A stretch of DNA of 64,000 nt. It comes from an uncultured Clostridia bacterium (GTDB taxonomy: Bacteria > Bacillota > Clostridia > TANB77 > CAG-508). Every line of letters begins with the position of its first letter. Positions within the stretch are counted from its first letter, which is position 1. The stretch lies in NCBI GenBank assembly GCA_934149275.1, contig CAKPEG010000006.1, positions 10,963 through 74,962 on the forward strand, read 5' to 3'. Positions 1 through 9,799 of this stretch are shown here, in pieces. Below the pieces are notes generated by a model. It saw nothing but the letters and a program-made list of their open reading frames with translations, had not been told where the DNA came from and searched no databases. The position numbers and the translations under genes are program-made.

Positions 1-1077
1 AATCTCTTTAAAATCAACGCAATCAGGCAACCCACCTACGTTATGATGACTCTTAATCTTAGCACCAACCCCTACTCCACTTTCTATTACATCCGGATAA
101 ATTGTACCTTGTACTAAATAATCAACTTGACCTAATTTTTTACCTTCATCCTCGAATACTCTAATAAATTCTTCACCAATTATTTTTCTCTTCTTCTCTG
201 GATCATCAACTCCTGCAAGTTTAGATAAAAATCTTTCTCTTGCATCAACTTTAATAAAATTAACATCAAATTGTTTGGTAAAAATTTCTTCAACTTCTTC
301 AGCTTCATTTTTTCTAAGCAATCCATGGTCAACAAAAATACAAGTTAAATTTTTTCCAATTGCTCTATTTACAAGTGCTGCAGCTACAGATGAATCAACT
401 CCACCAGACAAAGCACATACAGCTTTTCTATCTCCAATTTTTTCTCTAATTAATTTGATTTGCTCTTCAACAAATGAATTCATTTTCCAATTGCCTTCGC
501 AACCACAAACATTATATAAAAAATTGTGAATAATCTTAACACCATTTTTAGTATGATTTACTTCTGGGTGAAATTGAATACCATAAAATTTCTTCTCAAC
601 ATTTTGCATAGCAGCAAACTTACAATCAGGTGTATCACCTATTTTTTCAAAATCATCAGGTATTCTTTCAACATAATCCATATGGCTCATTAAGCAAGTA
701 TTAACATCTTCAAATCCTTCAAATAATAAAGACTTATTATCTATGTTAACATTAATCTCACCGAACTCTCTTTTATATGCTCTTCTAACTTCTCCACCAA
801 GCATATGAGTCATAAGTTGCATACCATAACAAATTCCCAAAATAGGAATACCTAATTCAAAAATTCTTTTATCACACTTAGGAGCATCATCTAAATAAAC
901 ACTAGCTGGCCCTCCAGTAAATATAATTCCTTTTGGATTTTTTTCAATAATCTTTTCAACTGGTATATTAAAAGGCAAAATCTCGCAAAAAACATTACAC
1001 TCTCTAACACGTCTAGCTATTAACTGATTATATTGCCCATAAAAATCTAATACTATAATCAATTCTTTATTTTCCAT
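1..1077 (-). CDS. guaA: GMP synthase (glutamine-hydrolysing), C-terminus beyond window
   Basis: Cytosolic last step of GMP synthesis: amination of XMP with ATP and glutamine. 359 codons are present; the family is about 510 residues, so roughly the last 150 lie beyond base 1. Visible are the class I amidotransferase domain with the nucleophile in GICYGMQ, the ATP-pyrophosphatase loop SGGVDSS, and at the window edge [12 protein letters not shown], typical of the XMP-binding region. The ATG at 1077 is preceded by GGAAGGA. It lies 24 bases after guaB, so the two are probably cotranscribed. Confidence 0.97.
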   Translation of the reverse strand, partial: MENKELIIVLDFYGQYNQLIARRVRECNVFCEILPFNIPVEKIIEKNPKGIIFTGGPASVYLDDAPKCDKRIFELGIPILGICYGMQLMTHMLGGEVRRAYKREFGEINVNIDNKSLLFEGFEDVNTCLMSHMDYVERIPDDFEKIGDTPDCKFAAMQNVEKKFYGIQFHPEVNHTKNGVKIIHNFLYNVCGCEGNWKMNSFVEEQIKLIREKIGDRKAVCALSGGVDSSVAAALVNRAIGKNLTCIFVDHGLLRKNEAEEVEEIFTKQFDVNFIKVDARERFLSKLAGVDDPEKKRKIIGEEFIRVFEDEGKKLGQVDYLVQGTIYPDVIESGVGVGAKIKSHHNVGGLPDCVDFKEI

Positions 1078-1101
1078 TACAACAATCCTTCCAATATATT
1101 T

Positions 1102-2610
1102 TTACGCTTTAGTCTCAATTTCCTTTAAAATAACATCATGTGCAGAACCCTCTTTAATACTAATATTAGATACTAGTGTTAAACGAGCTTTTTCATGAAA
1201 TTCTGGTATTGAAATTGAACCACAGTTACACATTGTAGATTTAATCTTATTAACAGTTATATTCAAATTATCTTTTAGTGGTCCAGCATAAGGAATATAT
1301 GAATCAACACCTTCCTCAAAACTTAATTTATTTTTTGTTTTATCTCCTAAGTCATATCTTTGCCAGTTTCTAGCTCTATTTGAACCTTCACCCCAATACT
1401 CTTTAACAAAGTTATTTCCAACTTTTAAAACTCTTGTAGGGCTCTCATCAAATCTAGCAAAATATCTACCCATCATTACAAAGTCAGCTCCAAAAGCTAA
1501 AGCTAAAGTAATGTGATAATCATGAACAATTCCACCATCTGAACATACAGGAATATATACACCTGTTTTTTCGAAATATTCATCTCTTGCTTTAACAACA
1601 TCTATTAATGCACTAGCTTGTCCTCTACCTATACCTTTTTGCTCTCTTGTAATACAGATAGATCCTCCACCAACACCAACTTTTATAAAGTCTGCACCAG
1701 CTTCAGCCAAATATAAAAATCCTTCTTTATCAACAACATTTCCAGCACCAATTTTTACATTGTTTCCGTATTTTTCTCTAACAAATTCTATTGTATTTTT
1801 TTGCCATACTGAATATCCATCTGATGAATCAATACATAAAATATCAACACCAGCATCAACTAAGGCTGGAATTCTCTCTTCATAATCTCTTGTATTTACA
1901 CCTGCACCAACTATATATCTTTTGTTTTCATCTAATAATGAATTTGGATTATTTTTTCTATCTTCATAATCTTTTCTAAATACTAAAAATTCCAAATTAT
2001 CATCTTCGTCTAATATTGGTAAACAACTAACTTTGTTCTCCCAGATTACATCATTTGCTTCTTCTAATGAAATACCTTTTCTTGCAAAAACTATTTTCTC
2101 TTTTGGAACCATGAATTTATCAATTGGTTCATCTAAATCTGCTCTTGTTATTCTATAATCCTTATCTGTAACAAGACCTATAAATTTACCTTTACTTGTT
2201 CCATCTTCTGTAACCATTACTGTTGAATGACCTGTTCTATTAACCAAATCAATCACATCTCTTAAAGGTGTTCCAACCTTTACATTAGAATCACTATCAA
2301 TAAATCCTGCTTTGCATTTCTTAACATCTCTGACCATTTGCGCTTCTGATTCAATTGATTGTGAACCATAAATAAAAGAACATCCACCTTCGCGCGCAAG
2401 TGCAATAGCCATTTTTTCTCCTGAAACAGCTTGCATGATTGCTGACACGAACGGGATGTTCGCACTTAATTCTGGTTCCTCACCTTTTTTAAATTTTGTA
2501 AGTGGTGTTTTTAAACTTACATTTGATGGTATACATCTTTCATCTGTTAAATTTGGTAATAATAAATACTCATTAAAAGTTCTTGAAATATCGTTCAATA
2601 TCTCTGACAT
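1102..2610 (-). CDS. guaB: IMP dehydrogenase, Tritrichomonas-like type
   Basis: Oxidises IMP to XMP with NAD, the rate-limiting step toward GMP. 502 residues: TIM barrel interrupted by two CBS modules (about residues 95-215), catalytic Cys in [18 protein letters not shown], and the flap [12 protein letters not shown]...[17 protein letters not shown]. From memory the flap and C-terminus resemble the Tritrichomonas foetus enzyme much more than the usual bacterial GSICTTR type. ATG at 2610 has AGGAGG. guaA follows. No purine riboswitch was recognised upstream. Confidence 0.96.
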   Translation of the reverse strand: MSEILNDISRTFNEYLLLPNLTDERCIPSNVSLKTPLTKFKKGEEPELSANIPFVSAIMQAVSGEKMAIALAREGGCSFIYGSQSIESEAQMVRDVKKCKAGFIDSDSNVKVGTPLRDVIDLVNRTGHSTVMVTEDGTSKGKFIGLVTDKDYRITRADLDEPIDKFMVPKEKIVFARKGISLEEANDVIWENKVSCLPILDEDDNLEFLVFRKDYEDRKNNPNSLLDENKRYIVGAGVNTRDYEERIPALVDAGVDILCIDSSDGYSVWQKNTIEFVREKYGNNVKIGAGNVVDKEGFLYLAEAGADFIKVGVGGGSICITREQKGIGRGQASALIDVVKARDEYFEKTGVYIPVCSDGGIVHDYHITLALAFGADFVMMGRYFARFDESPTRVLKVGNNFVKEYWGEGSNRARNWQRYDLGDKTKNKLSFEEGVDSYIPYAGPLKDNLNITVNKIKSTMCNCGSISIPEFHEKARLTLVSNISIKEGSAHDVILKEIETKA

Positions 2611-2674
2611 AAAAAACCTCCTAATATATTATTTAATTTTTTTCGTGCAGTTATTTTTTCGTTGTTAAGTATAA

Positions 2675-2703
2675 ATTTTATAACATATTAGAAGATTTTT
2701 CAA
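2675..2703 (-). promoter_or_regulatory. Sigma-A-type promoter of guaBA
   Basis: On the minus strand, -35 TTGAAA (2698-2703), 17-base spacer, -10 TAAAAT (2675-2680), about 65 bases before the guaB start. Inferred from consensus only. Confidence 0.55.
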
Positions 2704-2738
2704 GTCTTTTGCCAAATTTTCTTCAATTATCTTTCATT

Positions 2739-4211
2739 TTAATAATAATTCTTCAAATTAATCGCTTTTGTTTTATATAATTTATCTCCGCCATTATCAT
2801 TAAATACCATAACAAAGCTATCACTATCTTCGTCATAAGCCAAACTTTCAAGCTCAATCGGCATAGTTACCTTATATCTACCATAACATTCGCCTGAATT
2901 AATATTATATACATAAATATAAGCATTTGAATGGCCAATATAATCAATTGACAATAATAGTCCTTTATACACTTCACAATCTTGACCAGTATGCCATGCA
3001 ACCTCAAATGAATTTAATTTTTTTGTTAAATCTTTATTATATACTAAAACTTTTTTTCCACTTTTCAACACCCATTTTTGACTATATTTATCATAACCAA
3101 TCCCAGTAGGAGTTATAGGAAACTTCTTAATGCTTCTTTTCAAAGTATTAGCTGTTAAATTACTTGTAGAAATCTCAGACACATTTCTATTTCCCATATG
3201 AGTTATATACACACTTTTGGTATCTGGATTATATGTAGCACCATTTGCATGTCCAAAATTTCCTTTCAACACTCCAACTCTTTTCTTATTTTTTTTATCA
3301 AAAACCAAAACAGTTCCCTTAGTATCATTACTATTTCTTTTAACACATACATAATATTTATCAGTAACCGCAACTGATTGCATAGATGTACAACCATTTA
3401 CAGTATTAACAGTTTTAAAAACTGAAGAATTATTTTTGCTTATAGTTTCACTTATTTTCTTAACTTTTACCGTAACCTTACACTCTGCAACTAATCCATT
3501 TTCTGTTCTAACTTTTATTATAGCTGTTCCCGTTTTCTTTCCAGTAACAACACCCTTTCCATCAATTGTAGCAACATTTTTGTTACTTGTTGACCAAGTC
3601 AATTTAGTATGAGCATTACTTGGTTTTATTTCTAAATTAAGTTTAGCTGATTTTTTTTGACCAATAGTTAAAGTTAAATCTTTCTGACTCAAAGAAATAC
3701 TAGTTGGTTTAGTATTACCATTTTCATTAGTTGATGATGGTGTTGTAGTTGGTAACGGTGTTACACTTGCAGATGGTGATGGTGTAACACTTGTCGTTGG
3801 AGATGGTGATGGACTCGTTGAAGGTATTATTGATGGAGATGTTGATGGTTTTGGTGATACAGGAACTGAATTAATTTCCAAAATATCAGCTTTTACCTCT
3901 CCTTTTTCACTTGTTACTTCAACCTTTAAATTTGTTTTATTATTTTCTGAAAGTCTATATGGTGAAATAAAAAAGTTTCTCTCATTATATCCAGCCTCTG
4001 AATTTTCAAAAAATCTAACAAATTCACCATTTGAATCCTGCTTATACATTACAACTTTTACTATTTTATCATCAGATTTTACTTTAACTAATGCTCCTGT
4101 AGAATCTAATCTAACAAGGCTCACATCTACATTAGAAGCAAATACTAAACTAATATTAATAGTACTTAAAATCATAATAAGTAAAAAAGCAATTAATAAT
4201 TTCTTTTGCAT
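2739..4211 (-). CDS. Secreted BIG2-domain protein with C-terminal propeller-like region
   Basis: 490 residues, not assigned to a named gene. Signal peptide (about 1-26, ending VFASN), a beta-rich segment, a Pro/Ser/Thr linker (about 120-165, with PSPSPTTS-like repeats), one bacterial Ig-like BIG2 domain (about 168-250; WSTSNKNVATIDGKGVVTG is diagnostic) and a C-terminal half with repeated short strands (YNPDTKSVYITHMGNRNVSE, YDEDSDSFVMVF) suggesting a beta-propeller. Probably exported and cell-surface bound, with adhesive or carbohydrate-related function inferred only. Start supported by AAGGAG before ATG. Single-gene unit divergent from the M29 peptidase. Confidence 0.8.
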   Translation of the reverse strand: MQKKLLIAFLLIMILSTINISLVFASNVDVSLVRLDSTGALVKVKSDDKIVKVVMYKQDSNGEFVRFFENSEAGYNERNFFISPYRLSENNKTNLKVEVTSEKGEVKADILEINSVPVSPKPSTSPSIIPSTSPSPSPTTSVTPSPSASVTPLPTTTPSSTNENGNTKPTSISLSQKDLTLTIGQKKSAKLNLEIKPSNAHTKLTWSTSNKNVATIDGKGVVTGKKTGTAIIKVRTENGLVAECKVTVKVKKISETISKNNSSVFKTVNTVNGCTSMQSVAVTDKYYVCVKRNSNDTKGTVLVFDKKNKKRVGVLKGNFGHANGATYNPDTKSVYITHMGNRNVSEISTSNLTANTLKRSIKKFPITPTGIGYDKYSQKWVLKSGKKVLVYNKDLTKKLNSFEVAWHTGQDCEVYKGLLLSIDYIGHSNAYIYVYNINSGECYGRYKVTMPIELESLAYDEDSDSFVMVFNDNGGDKLYKTKAINLKNYY

Positions 4212-4314
4212 AATTTTCTCCTTATAATTATCCTTTTTAACAGTATAACATTAAATAAAAAAAATAAATATACTTTTAAAATTTAAATCTCATATACTCA
4301 AAATCAATATATAA

Positions 4315-4343
4315 TTGTATTTTATGTAAATTCGTGATATAAT
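4315..4343 (+). promoter_or_regulatory. Promoter of the M29 aminopeptidase gene
   Basis: -35 TTGTAT (4315-4320), 17-base spacer, perfect -10 TATAAT (4338-4343), about 42 bases before the start codon. Confidence 0.65.
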
Positions 4344-4385
4344 TCAAGAACGCAGTTTTATAAAAAAATACAGGAGGACATAGCT

Positions 4386-6233
4386 ATGATTACTAACTTT
4401 ATTAAGGAAGTAAAAAAATTCTTTGAGGAGGTATACGAGACTGACTCAAAAACATTATCACTTCAAGAACTTAAAGAACTCAACAGCAAAATGGTAGAAT
4501 TTTATGCAAACCCAATTGTCTGCAAAAATGAAACAGAAAATGATCAGCTTTGTAGTGCAATTCTCGTGAGCATATTAGACTGCTACAGCCATTTTGTAAG
4601 AAAAACTGAACATGCACGTACCTATATGACATTTTTAAACGATATCAGTTCTGTTATGCCAGAGGACATGGAAAAAGCAAAATCTATTACACTTGCCCTT
4701 TTCTCTGATGTATCAAGACCGGTATCAAGTATCATTAAACATGCAACTGTAATCGAAAATTCTGAGAGAGAAATTGTTTTAGGAGCAGATTTAAACTCTT
4801 ATAACTATTTATACTATTACGGAGATAACATTACAGAAAACCAGCTTAAAATTGTTGATTTCTTTAACAAAACTGATGATGAAACAATCACCGGTATGGC
4901 ACAATGTACAATTGATGCTTTCTTAAGAGGCTTAAAAAACGCTGGAATAGACGCAAACAAAAAAGGTTACTTAAGTTTAGTATATCCGATAGGATTTGAG
5001 AAAGTCGCAAGAAAAATCCATCATTTACTTAACGGTAAAATGGAAATAATCTTCAGACCAAACTCAATATCCTTTAACAAGCAGGTTGATTACAACCACA
5101 GATATGACTACAACTTATACATCAACCCAGAATACGTAAATAACTATTTATCAACGTTCGAAAACTCACTTAAAGAAGTTGAAAACAGATTAACTGCTTA
5201 TGCAGGACCTGTCTACATTGACTCTTTCGGTGAAAAACGTTTCATCCCTGAAAACGGACATGAGATTTATCAAAAATCAGATGAAATTGCAAAAATGAGT
5301 TCTGACTTTAGCACTAAATACTCAAACTTGTATTTAAAATACGTCAGAAAAGAAACATCATTTTGCATAATTTCTTACCCATGCCCTGAAATTGGTGATG
5401 ACTTTGAAGAAATTTTCAAAGAAACTATTCAAATAAACACCCTTGATAATGCCAAATACCAAAGAATTCACCAAAAAATCATTGATGTATTAGACACAGC
5501 AAAAACCGTACACATTACAGGAAGAAATGGCAATAAAACAGATTTAGTCGTTGCACTTACTGAAATGACTAATCCTGAAAAAGAAACGATTTTTGAAAAT
5601 TGCTGTGCAGATGTAAACGTGCCAGTTGGCGAAGTATTTACAAGTCCAAAATTAACTGGAACAAACGGCATTTTACATGTATCAGAAATTTACTTAAACG
5701 GATGGAAATTCGAAAACCTTACATTACAGATAAAAGATGGTTTTATTGAAAAGTACAGCTGTAGCAATTATCCTACTGAAAAAGAAAACACTGAATACAT
5801 CAATGAGCATCTGCTTTTTGATCACTCAACATTACCAATGGGAGAATTTGCAATTGGAACAAACACTTATGCTTATGTAATGGGAAACAAGTATAACATC
5901 AATGATAAACTTGACATTCTTATTGCAGAAAAAACAGGACCTCACTTTGCTTTTGGAGATACTTGTTTTTCTCTAGAAGAAGACAATGATACTTTCAATC
6001 CAGATGGTAAAAAAATCATCGCAAAAGATAATGAAGTATCAATCAAGAGACTTTCCAATAATGCTGATGAACAGGACAAAGCATATTTGGGTTGCCATAC
6101 AGATGTTACTATTCCATATGCAGAACTTGGCGACATTGTTGCAATACGAAGCAATGGAACAAAAGTAACAATAATTCAGAATGGTAAGTTTGTTTTAAGT
6201 GGTACTGAAGAATTAAATATTGAAGGAATGTAA
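4386..6233 (+). CDS. M29-family (AmpS/PepS-like) metallo-aminopeptidase
   Basis: 615 residues; an N-terminal extension precedes an M29-type catalytic half. Family signs: GEVFTSPKLTGTNG, EFAIGTN, GPHFAFGDTCFS and CHTDVTIPYAEL, which carry the Glu/His ligands expected for a two-metal exopeptidase. Role: intracellular removal of N-terminal residues from peptides. The ATG follows AGGAGG. Typical M29 enzymes are near 410 residues, so about 200 N-terminal residues are additional. Codon use looks less AT-biased than flanking genes. It is transcribed alone and ends at a dispersed repeat and a bidirectional terminator. Confidence 0.82.
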   Translation: MITNFIKEVKKFFEEVYETDSKTLSLQELKELNSKMVEFYANPIVCKNETENDQLCSAILVSILDCYSHFVRKTEHARTYMTFLNDISSVMPEDMEKAKSITLALFSDVSRPVSSIIKHATVIENSEREIVLGADLNSYNYLYYYGDNITENQLKIVDFFNKTDDETITGMAQCTIDAFLRGLKNAGIDANKKGYLSLVYPIGFEKVARKIHHLLNGKMEIIFRPNSISFNKQVDYNHRYDYNLYINPEYVNNYLSTFENSLKEVENRLTAYAGPVYIDSFGEKRFIPENGHEIYQKSDEIAKMSSDFSTKYSNLYLKYVRKETSFCIISYPCPEIGDDFEEIFKETIQINTLDNAKYQRIHQKIIDVLDTAKTVHITGRNGNKTDLVVALTEMTNPEKETIFENCCADVNVPVGEVFTSPKLTGTNGILHVSEIYLNGWKFENLTLQIKDGFIEKYSCSNYPTEKENTEYINEHLLFDHSTLPMGEFAIGTNTYAYVMGNKYNINDKLDILIAEKTGPHFAFGDTCFSLEEDNDTFNPDGKKIIAKDNEVSIKRLSNNADEQDKAYLGCHTDVTIPYAELGDIVAIRSNGTKVTIIQNGKFVLSGTEELNIEGM

Positions 6234-6284
6234 TCTATACTATATTGAACTTCCAAAAACGTAGTCTAAATTTAGCTACTAAAA

Positions 6285-6428
6285 GAACAAAAGCGGACAT
6301 TATAATATTTGCACTCATTATAGCTTTTAAGATCCGTTTCTTTGTTCAGATACGAAATTTGCTATACAAATTTCAGTACATTATAATTATATAATAGAAA
6401 ATTAAAAAGGATTTTCTATTATATAATA
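6285..6428 (+). repeat. Dispersed structured element, family R1, copy 1
   Basis: Three successive inverted repeats: GAACAAAAGCGGAC against GATCCG...TTTGTTC, ACGAAATTTG against CAAATTT, and TTATATAATAG against CTATTATATAA. Same order and sequence theme as the copies at 21956-22103 and 52615-52750. It follows the M29 gene on the same strand. Function unknown. Confidence 0.75.
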
Positions 6429-6432
6429 ACCA

Positions 6433-6475
6433 AAAAATAGTGAGTTAAAAAATAATTTTTTAACTCACTATTTTT
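6433..6475. terminator. Bidirectional hairpin terminator
   Basis: AAATAGTGAGTTAAAA pairs with TTTTAACTCACTATTT, flanked by A- and T-runs. It serves the convergent M29 gene and DUF600 gene; the DUF600 stop codon (6468-6470) lies in its stem. Confidence 0.85.
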
Positions 6476-7328
6476 CATTTTTATCTTTTTTTGTCATAAA
6501 ATCAGAACTCAAAATCATATCATCCTCAATATTATTTTCTTGAACCTGTTCATCATGTTTGGTCATTGATTTTTTCATTTTGTCAACTCTATTAAACAAA
6601 ATTTGATTTTCATTTTCCAGTGTTTTATTATTCTGTATATTTTCTTCATCTTTTTTATTACGTTTTTTTTCTGATTTTGATTTTTTTACATCTTCTGATA
6701 TTTCTTCCTTTTGAGAAGCAATAGCAGCTTCAATTGTCATCATTCTCTCATAATCAATAATATTATGAACATGTTGTTTGTACATTCCCTCTGTATATAT
6801 ATCATTATTTTTCTCAGTTCTAATTAAATTACTATTCAAATACTGATTTATAATATTCTTTTCTTCTTTTGTTTGGAAATCGAAATCATCATTTAAATGC
6901 TTATATCTCCATATAATATGTCTTTCATAAGGCGTAAACTCAGAATTTCTACCTAAATCCTCATATGCATATTCAATTTTAAACTGATAATTCTCAATTG
7001 ATATTGTTATATTTGTCCATACTCTTGGATTATTTTCTTTATGAATCATTCTTAACTGCTTAATATTCAAAAATAATCTTTGAATTAATTCATTATAACT
7101 CTCTTCATCAATATTAAACATTCCAGGAATTTGATACACATTTACAGGTTTCCTTTTTAAAATTCCTTTTGGCAAATAGTAAAAATACATTTCGCCAACT
7201 GGCTTTTTTAAAGGTTCTTCAACAATTGAAGCATATAAATAAATTGCATCCCACTTCTCTGGAATCATATAAAATAATTTTTTCTGTATATCATCAAAAA
7301 TAACTCGTTCCTTATTAGAAATTTCCAT
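6468..7328 (-). CDS. YezG/DUF600-like immunity-type protein with charged tail
   Basis: 286 residues. The first ~150 match the DUF600 (YezG) pattern as I recall it: MIPEKWDAIYLYA near the start, then GEMYFYY, NPRVWTNITISIE and FTPYERHIIWRYK. YezG is the antitoxin of the YeeF LXG-type toxin. The remaining ~110 residues are Lys/Glu-rich, probably disordered or coiled (KKSKSEKKRNKKDEE). No toxin gene is adjacent, so an orphan immunity protein or a domesticated member are both possible. The terminator overlaps its stop codon. Confidence 0.68.
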   Translation of the reverse strand: MEISNKERVIFDDIQKKLFYMIPEKWDAIYLYASIVEEPLKKPVGEMYFYYLPKGILKRKPVNVYQIPGMFNIDEESYNELIQRLFLNIKQLRMIHKENNPRVWTNITISIENYQFKIEYAYEDLGRNSEFTPYERHIIWRYKHLNDDFDFQTKEEKNIINQYLNSNLIRTEKNNDIYTEGMYKQHVHNIIDYERMMTIEAAIASQKEEISEDVKKSKSEKKRNKKDEENIQNNKTLENENQILFNRVDKMKKSMTKHDEQVQENNIEDDMILSSDFMTKKDKNEK

Positions 7329-7400
7329 ATACTCTGTTCCTTTCTAAGGCACAAATTTAGAAAATATTATAAAACTTTCTATATTACCTAAATATGCATT

Positions 7401-7425
7401 ATAGGAAGTTCAAAGAACTTCCTAT
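7401..7425. repeat. Isolated hairpin resembling the R1 terminal hairpin
   Basis: ATAGGAAGTTC AAA GAACTTCCTAT is a perfect inverted repeat nearly identical to the terminal hairpin of the R1 copy at 22071-22095, but no R1 core is present. It lies between gpmI (3' side) and the DUF600 gene. Confidence 0.6.
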
Positions 7426-7452
7426 ATATATATTACAAAACTTTAAGCATAA

Positions 7453-8979
7453 TTATTTTTCTATCAAGCTCTCTCCTGTCATTTCTTCTGGCTTTTCAAT
7501 TTTCATTAAATCAAGCATTGTTGGAGCTAAATCAGCAAGTCTTCCTTCTTTTAATTTTAGATCTTTACCAACTAAAACTAATGGAACAGGATTTGTAGTA
7601 TGAGCTGTATGTGGTTCGCCAGTTTTATAATCTATCATTTGTTCACAATTTCCATGATCAGCTGTTATTAATAAAATTCCATGTTCCTCTTCAATTGCTT
7701 TAACAATTTTATCAACACAAATATCTAATGCTTCTAATGCTTTAATTACAGCTTCAATATTTCCTGTATGTCCTACCATATCAGGGTTAGCAAAATTCAA
7801 AATAATGCTATCATATTTTCTTGAATGAATTGCATTAAGAACATTTTCTGTAACTTCAAAAGCACTCATTTCAGGCTTCATATCATATGTTTCAACTTTT
7901 GGTGATGGAATTAAAATTCTATCTTCGCCAGGATATTGTTTTTCTTGGCCACCATTAAAGAAAAATGTAACATGAGCATATTTTTCAGTTTCAGCAATAC
8001 GAAGTTGTGTTAATCCTCTTTTACTAATTATTTCTCCAAAAGTATTTTTTATTTCATCTTTTTTGAATGCAACAGAAACATTAGTAATTGTTTCATCATA
8101 ATTTGTAAATGTTACAAAATTTGTTTTGAAATATTTTCTTTCGAATCCATCAAAATTCTCATCAACTATAGCTCTTGTAATTTCTCTTGCTCTATCAGGT
8201 CTAAAGTTAAAGAAAATAACAGAATCATTTTCTTCAATTTTAGCAACTGGTTTATCATTATTGCAAATAACTGTTGGAACAACAAATTCGTCAAATACTT
8301 CTTTTTGATATGAATTTTCAATTCCAGCAGCTGCTGAAATTGCTTTTTCACCTTCACCTTTTACCATTGCATCATAAGCTTTTTCAATTCTATTCCATCT
8401 CTTATCTCTATCCATAGCATAGAATCTACCCATTATTGTGGCTATTTTTCCAACACCTTTTTCAGCCATTTTATTTTCTAGTTCAGCAATATATCCTTCA
8501 GCTGAAGCTGGCGGAGTATCTCTACCATCTAAGAAACAATGAACATATACATCTTCAAAATCTTTTCTCTTAGCAAGTTCTAATAATGCAAATAAATGAC
8601 GTTGATGACTATGAACACCACCATCTGAAAGCAATCCCATAATATGCAATTTTGAGTGGTTCTTTTTGCAATTTTCAATTGCTGTTACCAATTCTGGTAT
8701 ACTAAAGAAATCTCCATCTTCAATTGATTTAGTAATTCTTGTTAATTCTTGATATACAATTCTACCAGCACCAATATTTGTATGTCCAACTTCTGAGTTT
8801 CCCATTTGTCCTTCAGGAAGTCCAACATCTAAACCACTTGTATGCAAAATTGTATTTGGATATTGTTTCAAAATTCTTTTAATGTTTGGAATATTAGCCA
8901 TCTTAACAGCATTTCCTTCTTCTTTTTCATTAATTCCAAAACCATCCAATATCATAAGCATTGTAGTTTTTTTATCCAT
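7453..8979 (-). CDS. gpmI: 2,3-bisphosphoglycerate-independent phosphoglycerate mutase
   Basis: Interconverts 3- and 2-phosphoglycerate in glycolysis; two-manganese alkaline-phosphatase-fold enzyme. 508 residues, normal length. Metal site LMILDGFGIN, phosphoserine loop MGNSEVGHTNIGAGR, and ITADHGNCE are visible. An in-frame ATG lies 12 bases upstream, but its ribosome site would overlap it; GGGTAAGAAA before the ATG at 8979 suits the later start. Last gene of the glycolytic operon, 18 bases after tpiA. Confidence 0.97.
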   Translation of the reverse strand: MDKKTTMLMILDGFGINEKEEGNAVKMANIPNIKRILKQYPNTILHTSGLDVGLPEGQMGNSEVGHTNIGAGRIVYQELTRITKSIEDGDFFSIPELVTAIENCKKNHSKLHIMGLLSDGGVHSHQRHLFALLELAKRKDFEDVYVHCFLDGRDTPPASAEGYIAELENKMAEKGVGKIATIMGRFYAMDRDKRWNRIEKAYDAMVKGEGEKAISAAAGIENSYQKEVFDEFVVPTVICNNDKPVAKIEENDSVIFFNFRPDRAREITRAIVDENFDGFERKYFKTNFVTFTNYDETITNVSVAFKKDEIKNTFGEIISKRGLTQLRIAETEKYAHVTFFFNGGQEKQYPGEDRILIPSPKVETYDMKPEMSAFEVTENVLNAIHSRKYDSIILNFANPDMVGHTGNIEAVIKALEALDICVDKIVKAIEEEHGILLITADHGNCEQMIDYKTGEPHTAHTTNPVPLVLVGKDLKLKEGRLADLAPTMLDLMKIEKPEEMTGESLIEK

Positions 8980-8997
8980 TTTCTTACCCATCCTCTA

Positions 8998-9750
8998 TTA
9001 TTTATTATAATTAACTATTTTAGCAAATTCTTCTGGAACTAAACTTGCTCCTCCAACTAGACCTCCGTCTATATCTGAAGTCTCAAATAATTCTTTAGCA
9101 TTAGAAGACTTAACACTTCCGCCGTATTGAATAATAACGTTCTCAGCAACTTCATCTCCATAAGTCTTTCTAATTTCAGCTCTTATAGCTTTAATTGAAT
9201 TATTTGCATCTTCTGAAGTAGCTGTTTTTCCAGTACCTATAGCCCAAATTGGCTCATAAGCAATAATAACATTTTTTACTTGTTCATTATTTAATCCATC
9301 TAATGCAAGTCTTGTTTGATTTGTTATAATCTCTTCTGTCATGCCATTTTCTCTTTGTTCCAATGTTTCACCAACACAAACTATTGGTTTTAAATCATTT
9401 TCAAAAGCTGCTTTTACTTTTTTATTAACTGATTCATCAGTCTCGTTAAAGTATTGTCTTCTTTCAGAATGTCCAATTATGACATACTCAACACCAATAA
9501 CTTTTAACATTTTTCCAGAAACTTCTCCAGTAAAAGCACCTTTTTCTGCATAATGCATATTTTGAGCACCAATTTTTATATTAGTATCTTGTGCATGCAT
9601 TAAAGTATAAAACAAATCAGTATAAGGAACACATAGAATAACTTCATTTTCTGTATCTTTAATCAACTTTGAAAATTCAGTTATATAATCCATAGCTTCG
9701 TTAGGAAGCATATTCATTTTCCAGTTTCCAGCAATAACTTTTCTTCTCAT
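8998..9750 (-). CDS. tpiA: Triosephosphate isomerase
   Basis: Interconverts DHAP and glyceraldehyde 3-phosphate. 250 residues, standard for the family. GNWKMN (substrate Lys), IIGHSERR (catalytic His), YEPIWAIGTGKTA (catalytic Glu and loop 6) and YGGSVK (phosphate binding) are all present. The ATG at 9750, preceded by AAAGGTGG, gives the canonical N-terminus MRRKVIAGNWKMN; an upstream in-frame ATG would add eight residues. Lies between the unknown membrane protein and gpmI. Confidence 0.97.
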   Translation of the reverse strand: MRRKVIAGNWKMNMLPNEAMDYITEFSKLIKDTENEVILCVPYTDLFYTLMHAQDTNIKIGAQNMHYAEKGAFTGEVSGKMLKVIGVEYVIIGHSERRQYFNETDESVNKKVKAAFENDLKPIVCVGETLEQRENGMTEEIITNQTRLALDGLNNEQVKNVIIAYEPIWAIGTGKTATSEDANNSIKAIRAEIRKTYGDEVAENVIIQYGGSVKSSNAKELFETSDIDGGLVGGASLVPEEFAKIVNYNK

Positions 9751-9799
9751 ATCTTTGCCACCTTTCATTTGCAAAATAAAAATTTATCTTTATACAAAA

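Noticed and set aside
275..529. Plus-strand frame inside guaA
   Set aside because: Shadow of guaA in an AT-rich genome; no start signals.
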